Origin: Dokdonella_A sp963758365
Lineage (GTDB): Bacteria; Pseudomonadota; Gammaproteobacteria; Xanthomonadales; Rhodanobacteraceae
Direction: 5' to 3'
Length of the DNA stretch: 64,000 bases
Assembly: GCA_963758365.1 (NCBI GenBank)
Contig: CAVWVB010000001.1
Location: 744,001-808,000, forward strand
The position numbers and the translations under genes are program-made. This document shows positions 45,205-54,226 of this stretch, one piece after another. Under the pieces are notes generated by a model. It saw only the letters and a list, made by a program, of their open reading frames with translations. It was not told the DNA's origin and made no database searches. Position 1 is the first letter of the stretch, and each line of letters begins with the position of its first letter.

Positions 45205-46394
45205 GGCGCGCGCTCTTCGTTGCCGCGCTCGCGGCGAGTTGGCTCGTGTTGCTGCTCTGGGCCGCGAATGTCGACTGGCGTACGCCACTGGTGCCGGCGG
45301 CCGAGCGCACGTTTCCGGGCAGCCGCTTTCACGCGGTGTTCGGTACCGCGATGCCGCAAGGCCAGCGCCTGCGCGTCGAGGCGCCGGCCGCGGACTACTC
45401 CGTGTTGCAGGCGACCGCATTGCCGGATCTGCGCGCCGCGGACTTTCCGACCCTGCGCTATGCGTTCGCGCGGCTTCCTCGAACCATGGAAGTGTCGCTC
45501 GTGTTCCGCACCGCCGAGATGCCCGACGACGTGCAAACCATCTCGTTGCCGTGGCCAGGCACGGGCGCCTCGACCTTCGATCTCGCGCATGTCGCGAGCT
45601 GGCGTGGAACGATCACCGAGCTTGGATTTTACGAGTCCGCGACCGCGCAACTGGTGCCGCCCGCGCGCGGATTCGCGCCCTTTGAACTGATCGCCGCGGA
45701 GCTCTGGTCGCCATCCTGGCGCGGCGATCTGGCCGCGCTGACCACCGACTGGTTCGGCGCGTGGCCGTGGAGCCAGCGCTCGGTACACGCGCTCGGGCGC
45801 GAGGGTGATGTCCCGCGCGCGCATTCTGCGCTGCTGTTCGCGGCGCTCGCGGTCGTGGCGACGATCGCATGGGCCGCGCTGCTGCTCGGCGTGCGCGGTC
45901 GAAGGCTGGCGACGATTGCGCTGGTCTGCGCCGCAGCCGGATGGCTCGCACTCGATCTGCGCTGGCAGACCGGTCTCGTGCAGCGCCTGAAGGCGACGCG
46001 CATGTTGTATGCCGGTGTCGCGTGGCCGGAACGTGAACGCATCGTCGGCGACAGCGACATCGTCGCGGCAGCGGACGCGCTCAAGGCGCTGCTTCGCGAC
46101 GAGCCGCCAGAGCGGCGGATTCTCGTGCAAGCGGGCAGCGACTACGCGATGCTGCGCATGATCTGGCATCTGCTGCCGCTGAATGCCGCCGCATTCCCGC
46201 ATGCGAGAACGTTCGGCGCCGCGCTGCCGGAGGACACGCTGATCGTGTTCTACGGGAGCGATGCCTGGCGTACCGATCCGGTCATGCAGCGCCTGCTCGC
46301 GCACAGCGAGCGCATCACCGCACCCGGGTCCGTGTTCGCGGAAGATTTCGAGGCAAGCCCGTTCGTCGTGTTCCGTTTCCATCATGCACGCTGA
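45201..46394 (+). CDS. Uncharacterised membrane protein with periplasmic domain
   Basis: A 397-residue protein. An N-terminal helix (LFVAALAASWLVLLLWAANV) is followed by an exported beta-rich region of about 170 residues, then two close helices (AALAVVATIAWAALLLGVRG and LATIALVCAAAGWLALDL) and a soluble C-domain with ILVQAGSDYAMLRMIWHLLP. I do not recognise the family. It overlaps the start of the next polytopic gene by 11 bases, so the two products probably work together. Confidence 0.8.
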   Translation: MRRALFVAALAASWLVLLLWAANVDWRTPLVPAAERTFPGSRFHAVFGTAMPQGQRLRVEAPAADYSVLQATALPDLRAADFPTLRYAFARLPRTMEVSLVFRTAEMPDDVQTISLPWPGTGASTFDLAHVASWRGTITELGFYESATAQLVPPARGFAPFELIAAELWSPSWRGDLAALTTDWFGAWPWSQRSVHALGREGDVPRAHSALLFAALAVVATIAWAALLLGVRGRRLATIALVCAAAGWLALDLRWQTGLVQRLKATRMLYAGVAWPERERIVGDSDIVAAADALKALLRDEPPERRILVQAGSDYAMLRMIWHLLPLNAAAFPHARTFGAALPEDTLIVFYGSDAWRTDPVMQRLLAHSERITAPGSVFAEDFEASPFVVFRFHHAR

Positions 46395-47865
46395 CTATCT
46401 GCTCGCCTGGCTCGTGCCGCTGTTCGCGGGCGCCGGAATCTGCGCTCTTGCGGTTGCCGCAGGGGCATGGCCGGGTCGCGCCGCTGCGACCATCGGTGCG
46501 GGCTGGATCGCCGGTGTGCTGATCGCCGCGACTGCGACCCGCTGTGTCGGTCGCGCCGACACGCTGCACGCATTCTCGATGGCCATGCCGTATCTGCTCG
46601 GGGCCGGTCTGCTCGCATGGATCGCGGTCGCGATCGCCGCACGGCGCATCGCGCGCGCATCCGCACCGGAAGCCCGCAGCGGCGCGCAGGCGGCGCGCTC
46701 CCCCGGGCTGCGAATCCTCTGGTGGTTGCTCGTCGCCCTGATCGTGTCGCGCTTGCTGCTGCTCGGTTACGAAGCCAGTTTGCGGCCCGTGTTCCCATGG
46801 GACGCGTGGTCGGCGTGGGCCCTCAAGCCCAAGAGCTGGCTGCTGCTGGGTCATGTCGAACCCTTCGTGTCGATGTTCGACTGGCTCGCGAATCCGCCGG
46901 CTGCATTGCGCACCGCGGCAACCTGGAACTACCCGGAAACCCTGGCCTGGATTCAGGTCTGGTTCGCAAGTGCGGCCGGCGGCTGGAACGGATCCCTGGT
47001 CGATCTGGCCTGGTGCGGTGCGTTGACCGCATTCGCAATCGCGGCCTACGGCTACCTGCGCGGGTTCGGACTCAGCCCGGTGCTGGCGATCGGACTGGTC
47101 TATGCACTGGTTTCCCTGCCGCTGATCGACGCCCATGTCGCGCTTGCCGGCTATGCGGACCTCTGGGTCGCGGTCACGCTGGGTCTCGCGACCCTGGCCT
47201 GGTCACGCTGGCTGATCTTCCGCGAGCGCGCCCAATGGCTGCTCGCTGTCGCGTTTGCGCTGTGTCTTCCGGCAATCAAGCTCGAAGGTGCGGTCTGGCT
47301 GCTCGCATTCTCCGCTGTCGTCGTTCTCGAACTGCTGCCATCGCGCTGGCGCCGGGGCATCGCCGCGGTCAGCGTGGGCTGCGGCGTGATCGGTATCGCG
47401 CTGGGCGGATTCAGCCTGCCGATGCTCGGTCTCGGCTGGGTGCACATCGCCTGGAGTCACGTGGAAATCCCGGCCATCCCCGCATTCGAACTTGCCTGGC
47501 ACCCGGTCGGCGGGGCGATGCTCGCGAGCCTGTTTACCCTGCCCAACTGGCACCTGTTCTGGTACCTGTTTCCGGTGCTCGTCGCGCTACGCTGGCGTCG
47601 ATTGCTCGAGGATCGCGCGGCGCGTCTGCTAGGCGTGTTCGTGCTGCTGCAACTGGCGTTCCTGTTCGTACTGTTCTTCTTCACCGGCGCGGCCGCGTGG
47701 GCCGAGGACTTCACGAGCGTAAACCGCCTGATCCTGCAGGTCGTGCCGGGCATCTTCGCGTTCATCGCGGTACTGCTGCGTGGCGCCGATTTCGGGAATG
47801 CAGCACCCGATCGCGAACTTCAGGCCGGCGCACAGGGCGGGCGTTGGCCCGCCGCCTCCCTATGA
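46384..47865 (+). CDS. Polytopic membrane protein, probable GT-C-type glycosyltransferase
   Basis: A 493-residue, strongly hydrophobic protein with more than ten predicted membrane helices. VFPWDAWSAWALKPKSWLLL and TWNYPETLAWIQVWFASAAG recall the first loop of GT-C/PMT-like enzymes, which use lipid-linked sugars, but no DD/ED catalytic signature was verified. It starts inside the 3' end of the upstream gene. Its end overlaps the convergent GT4 gene by 6 bases. Context suggests envelope glycan assembly. Confidence 0.75.
   Translation: MHADYLLAWLVPLFAGAGICALAVAAGAWPGRAAATIGAGWIAGVLIAATATRCVGRADTLHAFSMAMPYLLGAGLLAWIAVAIAARRIARASAPEARSGAQAARSPGLRILWWLLVALIVSRLLLLGYEASLRPVFPWDAWSAWALKPKSWLLLGHVEPFVSMFDWLANPPAALRTAATWNYPETLAWIQVWFASAAGGWNGSLVDLAWCGALTAFAIAAYGYLRGFGLSPVLAIGLVYALVSLPLIDAHVALAGYADLWVAVTLGLATLAWSRWLIFRERAQWLLAVAFALCLPAIKLEGAVWLLAFSAVVVLELLPSRWRRGIAAVSVGCGVIGIALGGFSLPMLGLGWVHIAWSHVEIPAIPAFELAWHPVGGAMLASLFTLPNWHLFWYLFPVLVALRWRRLLEDRAARLLGVFVLLQLAFLFVLFFFTGAAAWAEDFTSVNRLILQVVPGIFAFIAVLLRGADFGNAAPDRELQAGAQGGRWPAASL
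47836..47853. terminator. GC-rich hairpin at the convergent gene end
   Basis: GGCGGGC, loop GTTG, GCCCGCC lies in the last codons of the polytopic gene, just before its overlap with the convergent glycosyltransferase. It lacks a T-run, so terminator function is uncertain. Confidence 0.35.
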
Positions 47866-49020
47866 AGCGCGCAGCGCGGCTTCATCCCGGTCCAGCACAG
47901 CGCGATACGTCGCATGCACTGCGGCCGCGGACGCGGCCAGCGTGAAGTTCGCAGCCCAGCGGTCCCGGCCCGCTGCACCCAGGCGCGTGCGCAACACGGG
48001 ATCGGCCAGTCGTTCGATCGCACGCGCGATGGCGCCCGCGTCGCCGGGCGCGACGAGCAGGCCGGTCGTACCGTCGACGACCACGGCCCCGACCCCCGAG
48101 CCCGCGATCGCGCTCGCCACGACCGCGCGACCCGCGCGCATCGCCTCGAGCAGGACCAGGCCGAACGCCTCGCTTCGATCCAGCGACGGCAGCACGAACA
48201 GATCCGCTGCGGCATAGGCTGCGTCGAGCCCGGCATCGTCGAGATCACCCGCGAACGTGATGCGCGCGCCGACGCCGCGTGCGTGCGCGAGCGCGCGCAA
48301 CGCACGCTCGCACTCGCCGTGGCCGACCAGCAGCAGGGTGGCCGTTTCGATCCGCGCAAGCGCTTCGATCAGCACATCGAATCCCTTGTAGGGACTGAGT
48401 CGACCGACCGCGAGCAGGCGCAGGCCGGTTCGCGCAGGCCAGGGATCCGCCGCCGGCACTGCATTGGCCAGGTCGGCGATGCCGAGCGGGATCACGCGCA
48501 CTTTCTCTCGCCACCGCGCGAGCGCGACACTCGCCTCGGAGTACGGCAGCGAGGTCGCGATGATGGCCCTGGCGCGCCGCAACACGGCCTGTTCGAATGG
48601 CCGGTAGCCGCGGTAAGCGCTGCGCAGGCGCCAGTCCCGCGAGTCGGGTGGCACGTCGGCGTGCCAGTGCACGACCCATGGCAGGCGCCGTGCGGCCGGG
48701 CTCGCGAGTGCGGCGAAGCACGACGGGTTCGGAAAATGCAGATGCAATACCCGTGGACGGAACTCGCGCAGCACGCGCGCTAGCACGAGCGGAAACCCGG
48801 GACTCAGCGGTGTGTAGAGCGGCGCAGCGATGCAACCCGCGCGATACACCTCGACGCCGTGCAGCACTTGCCGCGCCGAGCGCCACGTTCCCGCAGGCTG
48901 GTGTACGAGCGCGGCTACCGCATCGCCGCGCACCACGCACCATTCGGCCAGCGCCTGGGTGTAGCGTTCGATGCCGCCCCGCACCGGAGCGTAGTATTTG
49001 CCGACGTGCAGGATGCGCAT
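47860..49020 (-). CDS. Glycosyltransferase family 4 (GT-B)
   Basis: A 386-residue retaining glycosyltransferase. MRILHVGKYYAPVRGGIERY is the canonical first strand and donor loop; VHWHADVPPDSRDWRL follows. The C-domain has VGRLSPYKGFDVLIEAL and EAFGLVLLEAMRAGRAVVAS, the conserved nucleotide-sugar-binding region. ATG 49020 is chosen; ATG 49065 would overlap the upstream gene by 29 bases. It is expressed together with DUF2304 and GT2 genes on the minus strand. Confidence 0.9.
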   Translation of the reverse strand: MRILHVGKYYAPVRGGIERYTQALAEWCVVRGDAVAALVHQPAGTWRSARQVLHGVEVYRAGCIAAPLYTPLSPGFPLVLARVLREFRPRVLHLHFPNPSCFAALASPAARRLPWVVHWHADVPPDSRDWRLRSAYRGYRPFEQAVLRRARAIIATSLPYSEASVALARWREKVRVIPLGIADLANAVPAADPWPARTGLRLLAVGRLSPYKGFDVLIEALARIETATLLLVGHGECERALRALAHARGVGARITFAGDLDDAGLDAAYAAADLFVLPSLDRSEAFGLVLLEAMRAGRAVVASAIAGSGVGAVVVDGTTGLLVAPGDAGAIARAIERLADPVLRTRLGAAGRDRWAANFTLAASAAAVHATYRAVLDRDEAALRAS

Positions 49021-49036
49021 GCCCGCGGGCCGCAGC

Positions 49037-49417
49037 TCAGGTAGCGTCGTCGTCGGACTCGGCATCGGCGGGCCGTCCGCCCAGTCGATCCAGTTCCTGT
49101 TCGAGTATCGCGAGCTTCTGGGTCAGGCGGCGCAGGCGCCGCTCCTGTTTCGAGCGATCGACATCGAGCTTGAGCAGGCGGATCAGGATCAGCGAGACCG
49201 CGACGATGATAGGCAGCACCGGCGCGTAGATGATCCCGGTCGCGTGGCCAAGCCAGACCACGGTGCGCGGAAACACGCCGAGCACGAACGTCGCGGCCGC
49301 TACCGCGAACCACCAGACCGCGAACGGTCCGTGCAGATGGTCGCGGCGGACCAGGAACAGGATCGCACCCGCGAGTGCGATGCCGAGGATCGCCGAGGTA
49401 ATCTGCCCGGTCAGCAT
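49037..49417 (-). CDS. DUF2304 domain membrane protein
   Basis: A 126-residue protein with three membrane helices (MLTGQITSAILGIALAGAIL, AVWWFAVAAATFVLGVFP, YAPVLPIIVAVSLILIRL) and a coiled C-tail (KQERRLRRLTQKLAILEQEL). DUF2304 proteins typically stand next to polyprenyl-phosphate sugar transferases and may partner them. Here it sits between GT2 and GT4, overlapping the GT2 gene by 7 bases. Start ATG 49417. Confidence 0.87.
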   Translation of the reverse strand: MLTGQITSAILGIALAGAILFLVRRDHLHGPFAVWWFAVAAATFVLGVFPRTVVWLGHATGIIYAPVLPIIVAVSLILIRLLKLDVDRSKQERRLRRLTQKLAILEQELDRLGGRPADAESDDDAT

Positions 49418-50187
49418 GCGCGTGGACCCGGCCCGGTCATGCGTCGGCCCGCGTCGAGCTGGGCAATGCACAGCACGGTCGTGTGCAGCAGATAGAGCGC
49501 AACCACGGGCCATGATGCGAATACGCGTGAATGCCCCGCTCGGCGCGGCACCATCGCAACCGGGGTTTCCTCGATCGTCAGTCCGCCTCTCGCAAGCAGC
49601 ATCAGCACTCCAACGTCCTGGTAATCGAGCAGGCTGGCCTCGGGACCGGCGAGAATCTCGATCGCGCGTGCATCGTAGAGGCGCAGTCCCGAGGTGAAGT
49701 CGGCCAGCCCGAGGCCGGTCAACACGCGCAGATAGCGCCAGGCCATGCGTTTGGCGCGGCTCAGGCGGCCCACGCAGGTGCCGATCACGACGTTGGCACC
49801 GCGCGCCGCGCGCGCGGCGAACAGCATCGGCAACGATTCGGGCAGGTGCTGACCATCGGCATCCAAGGTAATCACGCTGCTGAAACCGTTGCGGCGCGCA
49901 TAGCGGATCCCGGCCTGGGTCGCGCCCCAGGCACCCAGTCCGAGCGGCAGGCGCAGCGCCCGCGCACCTGCCGCGATCGCCTTGGCGCCGGTTGCATCGG
50001 TGCTCGCATCGTCGACGACCAGCACCGCGCAGCCGAGCGTGGAGCGCACGCCGCTCACCACCGTGGCCACCGTGGCGGCCTCGTCACGGGCGGGGATCAC
50101 CGCGAGGCAGTCGGCGGCACGGAGCGGGGCGGGGGAGAGTGGGGTCACGGACCGGGGCGAATCGGAAGGGAGCGCGATTCTGCGCAT
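49411..50187 (-). CDS. Glycosyltransferase family 2 (polyprenyl-phosphate sugar transferase-like)
   Basis: A 258-residue GT-A enzyme. CLAVIPARDEAATVATVVSG is the nucleotide-binding strand, VLVVDDASTDAT the first acidic pair, and SSVITLDADGQH the DXD metal site. The rest, LADFTSGLRLYDARAIE, matches dolichyl-phosphate mannose synthase-like enzymes. The start ATG 50187 begins MRRIALPSDSPRS; a long upstream extension is Arg/Pro rich and rejected. It likely charges a lipid carrier for the polytopic transferase nearby. Confidence 0.9.
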   Translation of the reverse strand: MRRIALPSDSPRSVTPLSPAPLRAADCLAVIPARDEAATVATVVSGVRSTLGCAVLVVDDASTDATGAKAIAAGARALRLPLGLGAWGATQAGIRYARRNGFSSVITLDADGQHLPESLPMLFAARAARGANVVIGTCVGRLSRAKRMAWRYLRVLTGLGLADFTSGLRLYDARAIEILAGPEASLLDYQDVGVLMLLARGGLTIEETPVAMVPRRAGHSRVFASWPVVALYLLHTTVLCIAQLDAGRRMTGPGPRAC

Positions 50188-50594
50188 CGCGCCGGGCCAG
50201 GTCAACGCGACTCGCCTTCGGCCCCGGCATTCCTTACCTATATGCGGTCGCTTGCGGGTTGTGCGAAACCGGTCGCCGGCGGGATGGTCAGGCGCGAAGG
50301 CGGACCTCGCGATCAGGCAGCGAGCGGAGCCCGGATTCGCCGGCGTGTCCGGTTTCCGCCCCCTTGTGCGTCTTGAAGGCCCGTGGGCCGGAGGCGATAC
50401 GCCGCTGGCCGGGAGGGAGCGCCCGAATGAGGCCTCCGTCTCGAATCTGGCATGGTTAGCCGGACCCACGCTCGACCCGTGTTGACACGGTGTTAGGACT
50501 TCACTATCGTCCGCCGGGATCGGGCTTGGTTAACCAGTATTCAACCATGGGGACTGGGGATTGGCCCCGCCCGAGACACTCTGGGAGATATTCC
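50188..50594. other. Upstream region of the secreted-protein unit
   Basis: 407 bases. The half nearest the GT2 gene holds nothing recognised. The half nearest 50595 has a promoter (TTGACA with TATCGT) and a GGGAG ribosome site. Confidence 0.5.
50482..50510 (+). promoter_or_regulatory. Sigma-70-type promoter for the secreted-protein gene at 50595
   Basis: TTGACA (50482-50487), a 17-base spacer, then TATCGT (50505-50510; 4 of 6 to TATAAT). The leader is about 78 bases. Confidence 0.55.
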
Positions 50595-51365
50595 ATGAAT
50601 GCAAAGATGAAAGTGCTTTCGCTGGCTCTGATTGGCGCGTTTGGCTACGTTGGCACTGCCGCCGCCGGTACCTGCCCGGCTGGCCCGACCGTGGCTGAGG
50701 GTGGTGCGTGGACGAGCAGCTTCATTACCACAGGTTCGGCATTTGCGATCGTCCCTGGTGGACTCGAGCCCGTCTCACCGAGCGCGTGCAAAGCGACTTC
50801 CTCGCTTGCTGCGTCTTTGGCCGCTGCAGCGACCGTGACCGATGACACGCCTACAAATGAGCCTTCCTATCGATTCCAGTTTCTCGTGGATCCGGACGCG
50901 TTCGGAAGTTTCAGCTTGACTGACTCGGTCGTTCTGTACCGGTCGAACTCGGCTGCTGCCGCCAATGGCACGAGCAACATGCTCACTGTTTATCTCGTTC
51001 CTGGCGCCGCTGGCGCGAAGCGTGTCCGCTTCAATGCGGCCTGCAGCAATTCAGCCAACAACTTTCGTTGCGCGCAGAGCACGACAACTGACCTTCCGGC
51101 CGGGGTGACCCGAATTGAGGGCAAGCTGACCACGGGCGCCGCTGGTGCGGGGCAACTTGACTACTGGGTCAATGCAGCGCAAGGCACCACCGAGCCTGCA
51201 CCGACCGGTACGATTGCAACACTGGACAACGCCGCATGGGTGGGTGTGAATCGCGCCATCCTTGGCTTGTCCGGTCCGACGTCGGCATTCAAGAATGCTC
51301 ACGCAGGGCAGGCAGCCGGCTTTGACGCATTCGATTCGCGTCGTCAGACTTACATTGGCTGGTAA
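50595..51365 (+). CDS. Uncharacterised secreted protein
   Basis: A 256-residue product with a signal peptide (MNAKMKVLSLALIGAFGYVG, cleavage near AAAG). The mature part is Ala/Thr/Ser-rich and predicted beta-sandwich; three or four Cys (GTCPAG, SACKAT, NAACSN, FRCAQS) may pair. No family is recognised. It has its own promoter and a GGGAG site. Codon use is visibly less GC-rich than the neighbours, which may reflect high expression or transfer. Confidence 0.8.
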   Translation: MNAKMKVLSLALIGAFGYVGTAAAGTCPAGPTVAEGGAWTSSFITTGSAFAIVPGGLEPVSPSACKATSSLAASLAAAATVTDDTPTNEPSYRFQFLVDPDAFGSFSLTDSVVLYRSNSAAAANGTSNMLTVYLVPGAAGAKRVRFNAACSNSANNFRCAQSTTTDLPAGVTRIEGKLTTGAAGAGQLDYWVNAAQGTTEPAPTGTIATLDNAAWVGVNRAILGLSGPTSAFKNAHAGQAAGFDAFDSRRQTYIGW

Positions 51366-51410
51366 CGCATAAGAGAGTCAATTTACTGTTCCCAAATTAC
51401 GGAGTGAACA

Positions 51411-51938
51411 ATGAAGCGTAACCTGATTACTGCATCGCTCGGAATGCTGGCTGTCGGCGCGTTGTTTAGCATTTCCGCTTCGGCCCAGACTTGTGGTGGT
51501 ACCGGTCCTCTGCCGTGGCAGCCGGATGCTGGTGGCGCGCCAACCATCAACGGAGACACTTGTGGCGGTGACACGACCGCAGGTGGCTATTGCGCCGGTA
51601 ATTTTGACGCACCTGGTCCGGCCTACATCCTTGCGTCCACGTTCGCAGCGGGGCACACGGCGACTTCCGTGACCTTGGGCGGTGGCGGCGCAGGTTTCGA
51701 TCCCGTCGTGTATTTCACCGCGGCTTCGGGCGGATGCGGCACCAATTCTGCCTGCGGCGCGACGGGCGACAACACGACACCGATCAATGTCACGGATGGT
51801 AGCGGTGACGTTTCGAACGGTGATTGGCTGATCGTCGTCACTGCAGCTACGATCGATGGCGCCGGCTCTTGTGGTGCGTTCTCGTTGACGACCAACGGCA
51901 CCTTCCCGGTTACATTGCAAGATTTCACGGTCAGCTAA
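51411..51938 (+). CDS. Secreted Cys-rich beta-sandwich protein (PPC-like)
   Basis: A 175-residue product. The signal peptide is MKRNLITASLGMLAVGALFS, with cleavage near SASAQ. The mature part has Cys in QTCGGTG, DTCGGDT, GGYCAGN, GGCGTNSACGA and GSCGAFS. The pattern FDPVVYFTAASGGCG, then SNGDWLIVVTAA and GAFSLTTNG, recalls a pre-peptidase C-terminal-like domain. It lies 46 bases after the previous gene and ends at a strong terminator, so they probably share a transcript. Confidence 0.8.
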   Translation: MKRNLITASLGMLAVGALFSISASAQTCGGTGPLPWQPDAGGAPTINGDTCGGDTTAGGYCAGNFDAPGPAYILASTFAAGHTATSVTLGGGGAGFDPVVYFTAASGGCGTNSACGATGDNTTPINVTDGSGDVSNGDWLIVVTAATIDGAGSCGAFSLTTNGTFPVTLQDFTVS

Positions 51939-51960
51939 CCTGCTCACCGCGTTAATCCAG

Positions 51961-51994
51961 ACCCACCTGTGGAAACACAGGTGGGTCTTTTTTT
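51961..51994 (+). terminator. Strong intrinsic terminator after the secreted-protein pair
   Basis: ACCCACCTGT and ACAGGTGGGT form a perfect 10-bp stem (plus a G-C pair at the loop, GAAA loop), followed by CTTTTTTT. Confidence 0.95.
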
Positions 51995-52005
51995 GGTAGT
52001 GATCA

Positions 52006-53394
52006 ATGATTTCAAGTGCAGGGTTGCTGCTGTCTTTGCTTGCCGAAATTGCGAGCCAGACTCCGACCGCGAGTCATCTGGTGGTTTCACGCTGCGATGC
52101 CGGCGAGCGATACCAGTTCGAAACGGCGACATGCGACATCGAACTTCGCAATACGGGTGACGACCCGATCAAGGTATCCGGTGCCGAAGCAAGATTTCCT
52201 TGGGACAGCATCGACACCGGCACGATCACCGTACCCGGCAAGGGTACGTCCTATCTCAAGGCGCGAATCGACCTGCGCAATGATGAAGGCCTGGTACGGC
52301 GTCCATTTCGCTTCGCAACCGATGAACCCGGCCAGCCCTATCGTGGATCGGAAGTGCGCGCCTATGTCGAGTCGGCGCTCGATCAGTCCAAGCCGATTCT
52401 GGACTTTGGCGTCGTAAAGCTCGGAGCGGGAGACCTTCCCTCCGTGTCGATCAGCCTCAGCAGTCGTGAAGCGAAGGACTTTCGCATCACGGGGATCGAA
52501 TCCAAGCCACCATGGCTCGATGTTGCGCTGAATGCGGATGGACGTACGTTGCGTGCAACGCTGCGCGATTCGGTGCCGTGGGGCCTGATCCATCACGGCG
52601 ATGCATTCGTGAAAGTCAATATCGATACGCCAAAACAGCACAAGGCATGGGTAGAAGTCCAGGCCCAGGTGCTCGGCGATGTTGTTCCGGACGGAAACCC
52701 GTTTCAACTCGGTCTTCTGCGTACCGTGGGCCAGCACGCGTTTCTCATCCGCCTGACGAGCCGTTCAGGCAAGGAGTTTGCGGTCGGCAATCTCGCCGTT
52801 GAGCGCATCAAGGCAAATGCAGGAATCCAGCCCTGTGTTCCGGCTTCCAGGGGCTGCAAGTTGGTTTCGCTCGATGTCGCCAACGATCAGCCGCCTGGCA
52901 AGCTGGACGGAATCCTCAAGGTCGAATTGCCAGGCTATGGCAGGACCTTGCCGATCGAACTGGTGGGCATTCTGGTGACACCGGAAACCAAGATCCACCA
53001 GATGGACGAGTTGCTCAAGGATGCGGCGAATTCTTCCGGTGCAATGTCGAGCGCAGCCAAGCCGGCGGATCTCGGCAGTGCGATTGAAAGCACGATACGC
53101 AAGCAGGAGCCGCCGCCGCCCGGCACCGGCCCGTTGTTGCGTTGGTCGGTCGCGCATCAGGGCCTGATCTATGGCTATGCGATCTACCGCGCCGAGTCGG
53201 AAACGGGGCCGTTCCTGCGCATCAACGACGAGATCATTCGCGTCGTCGAAGAAGGCGCCGACAAGTCGGGTGCGTACCAATGGCGCGATAACTCCGCGAA
53301 GCCAGGCAAGACCTACTGGTACCAGATCGGAATCCTCAACCGCAATGGCAGCAAACAGGATTTGACCGGAGTGCAGAAGGTAGTCGCAAAATAG
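52006..53394 (+). CDS. Uncharacterised protein, Ig-like and fibronectin-like domains
   Basis: A 462-residue product with a short hydrophobic leader (MISSAGLLLSLLAEIAS). The first 120 and next 230 residues look like two or three DUF1573/Ig-like beta units (ILDFGVVKLGAGDLPSVSIS, FRITGIESKPPWLDV, QLGLLRTVGQHAFLIRLTSR). The last 90 residues (YGYAIYRAESETGPFLRIND, YWYQIGILNRNGSK) look fibronectin type III-like. Function is unknown. It starts 11 bases after the terminator of the previous unit, so its promoter must lie within or upstream of that terminator. Confidence 0.75.
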   Translation: MISSAGLLLSLLAEIASQTPTASHLVVSRCDAGERYQFETATCDIELRNTGDDPIKVSGAEARFPWDSIDTGTITVPGKGTSYLKARIDLRNDEGLVRRPFRFATDEPGQPYRGSEVRAYVESALDQSKPILDFGVVKLGAGDLPSVSISLSSREAKDFRITGIESKPPWLDVALNADGRTLRATLRDSVPWGLIHHGDAFVKVNIDTPKQHKAWVEVQAQVLGDVVPDGNPFQLGLLRTVGQHAFLIRLTSRSGKEFAVGNLAVERIKANAGIQPCVPASRGCKLVSLDVANDQPPGKLDGILKVELPGYGRTLPIELVGILVTPETKIHQMDELLKDAANSSGAMSSAAKPADLGSAIESTIRKQEPPPPGTGPLLRWSVAHQGLIYGYAIYRAESETGPFLRINDEIIRVVEEGADKSGAYQWRDNSAKPGKTYWYQIGILNRNGSKQDLTGVQKVVAK

Positions 53395-53436
53395 GCCGGG
53401 TCGTCGCAGCTGCCACGTCACACGTGCTGGCCGGAA

Positions 53437-54165
53437 CTAGCCGCGGATGGGCCGCGCCTCCAGAAGTACGGCATCCCGTTCAAGTCGCAGCACGCTGCCC
53501 TGCTCGTACCAGTCTCCGAGCACGATCCGCTCCGCGGTCGTGCCATCGACTTCGAGCGAGTTCCTGCGCGGACGATGCGTATGCCCATGCACGAGCCGGC
53601 GCACGTCGGCTCGTGTGAATGCCGCGCTGACCGCCCTGGCGTTCACATCGGTGATCGCATCCTCGACCGAGCGCGTGTAGCGCCGACTCTCCGCGCGCGC
53701 CTGCACGGCGAATGCCTCGCGCTCGGCGATCGGACGGGCAAGAAAATCCCGCTGCCACTTCGCCACGCGCGATTGTGCGCGAAACGCCTGGTACGGCGCA
53801 TCGTCCGTGCACAGCGCGTCGCCATGCATGAGCAGGATCCTTTCACCTTCGATCTCGATTACGCTGGGGTCGGGCAGCAGGGTCATGCGCGCGCGCCGTG
53901 CGTAGGCGTCGCCGAGCAGGAAATCGCGGTTTCCGTGGATGTAGAAGCATGGAACGCCGCGGTCGTGGAGAGTCTCCAGCGCAGCGGCCACCTGGCCGGC
54001 GGTCGCGTCGGCCGCGTCGTCGCCGATCCAGGCCTCGAACAGGTCGCCGAGGATATACAGCGCCTGCGCATGAACCGCTTCGTTGTGCACGAAGTCGACG
54101 AACAGCCGCGTGATCTGCGGCCGGCTCTGATCGAGGTGCAGATCCGATATGAACAGCGTCGTCAT
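53437..54165 (-). CDS. lpxH: UDP-2,3-diacylglucosamine diphosphatase
   Basis: It removes UMP from UDP-diacylglucosamine to make lipid X in lipid A synthesis. The 242-residue protein has the metallophosphoesterase set: FISDLHLDQSRP, YILGDLFEAWIGDD, HGNRDFLLGD, LLMHGDALCTDD, VHGHTHRPRR. The start MTTLFISDLHLD fits. It follows the periplasmic cyclophilin gene by 61 bases on the same strand, a common arrangement in xanthomonads. Confidence 0.95.
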   Translation of the reverse strand: MTTLFISDLHLDQSRPQITRLFVDFVHNEAVHAQALYILGDLFEAWIGDDAADATAGQVAAALETLHDRGVPCFYIHGNRDFLLGDAYARRARMTLLPDPSVIEIEGERILLMHGDALCTDDAPYQAFRAQSRVAKWQRDFLARPIAEREAFAVQARAESRRYTRSVEDAITDVNARAVSAAFTRADVRRLVHGHTHRPRRNSLEVDGTTAERIVLGDWYEQGSVLRLERDAVLLEARPIRG

Positions 54166-54226
54166 CGCATCGTCGCAGGTCCGGCGCGCACCCGCACGCC
54201 GCGGGCGCGTGTCCTCGCAGAAGCGC

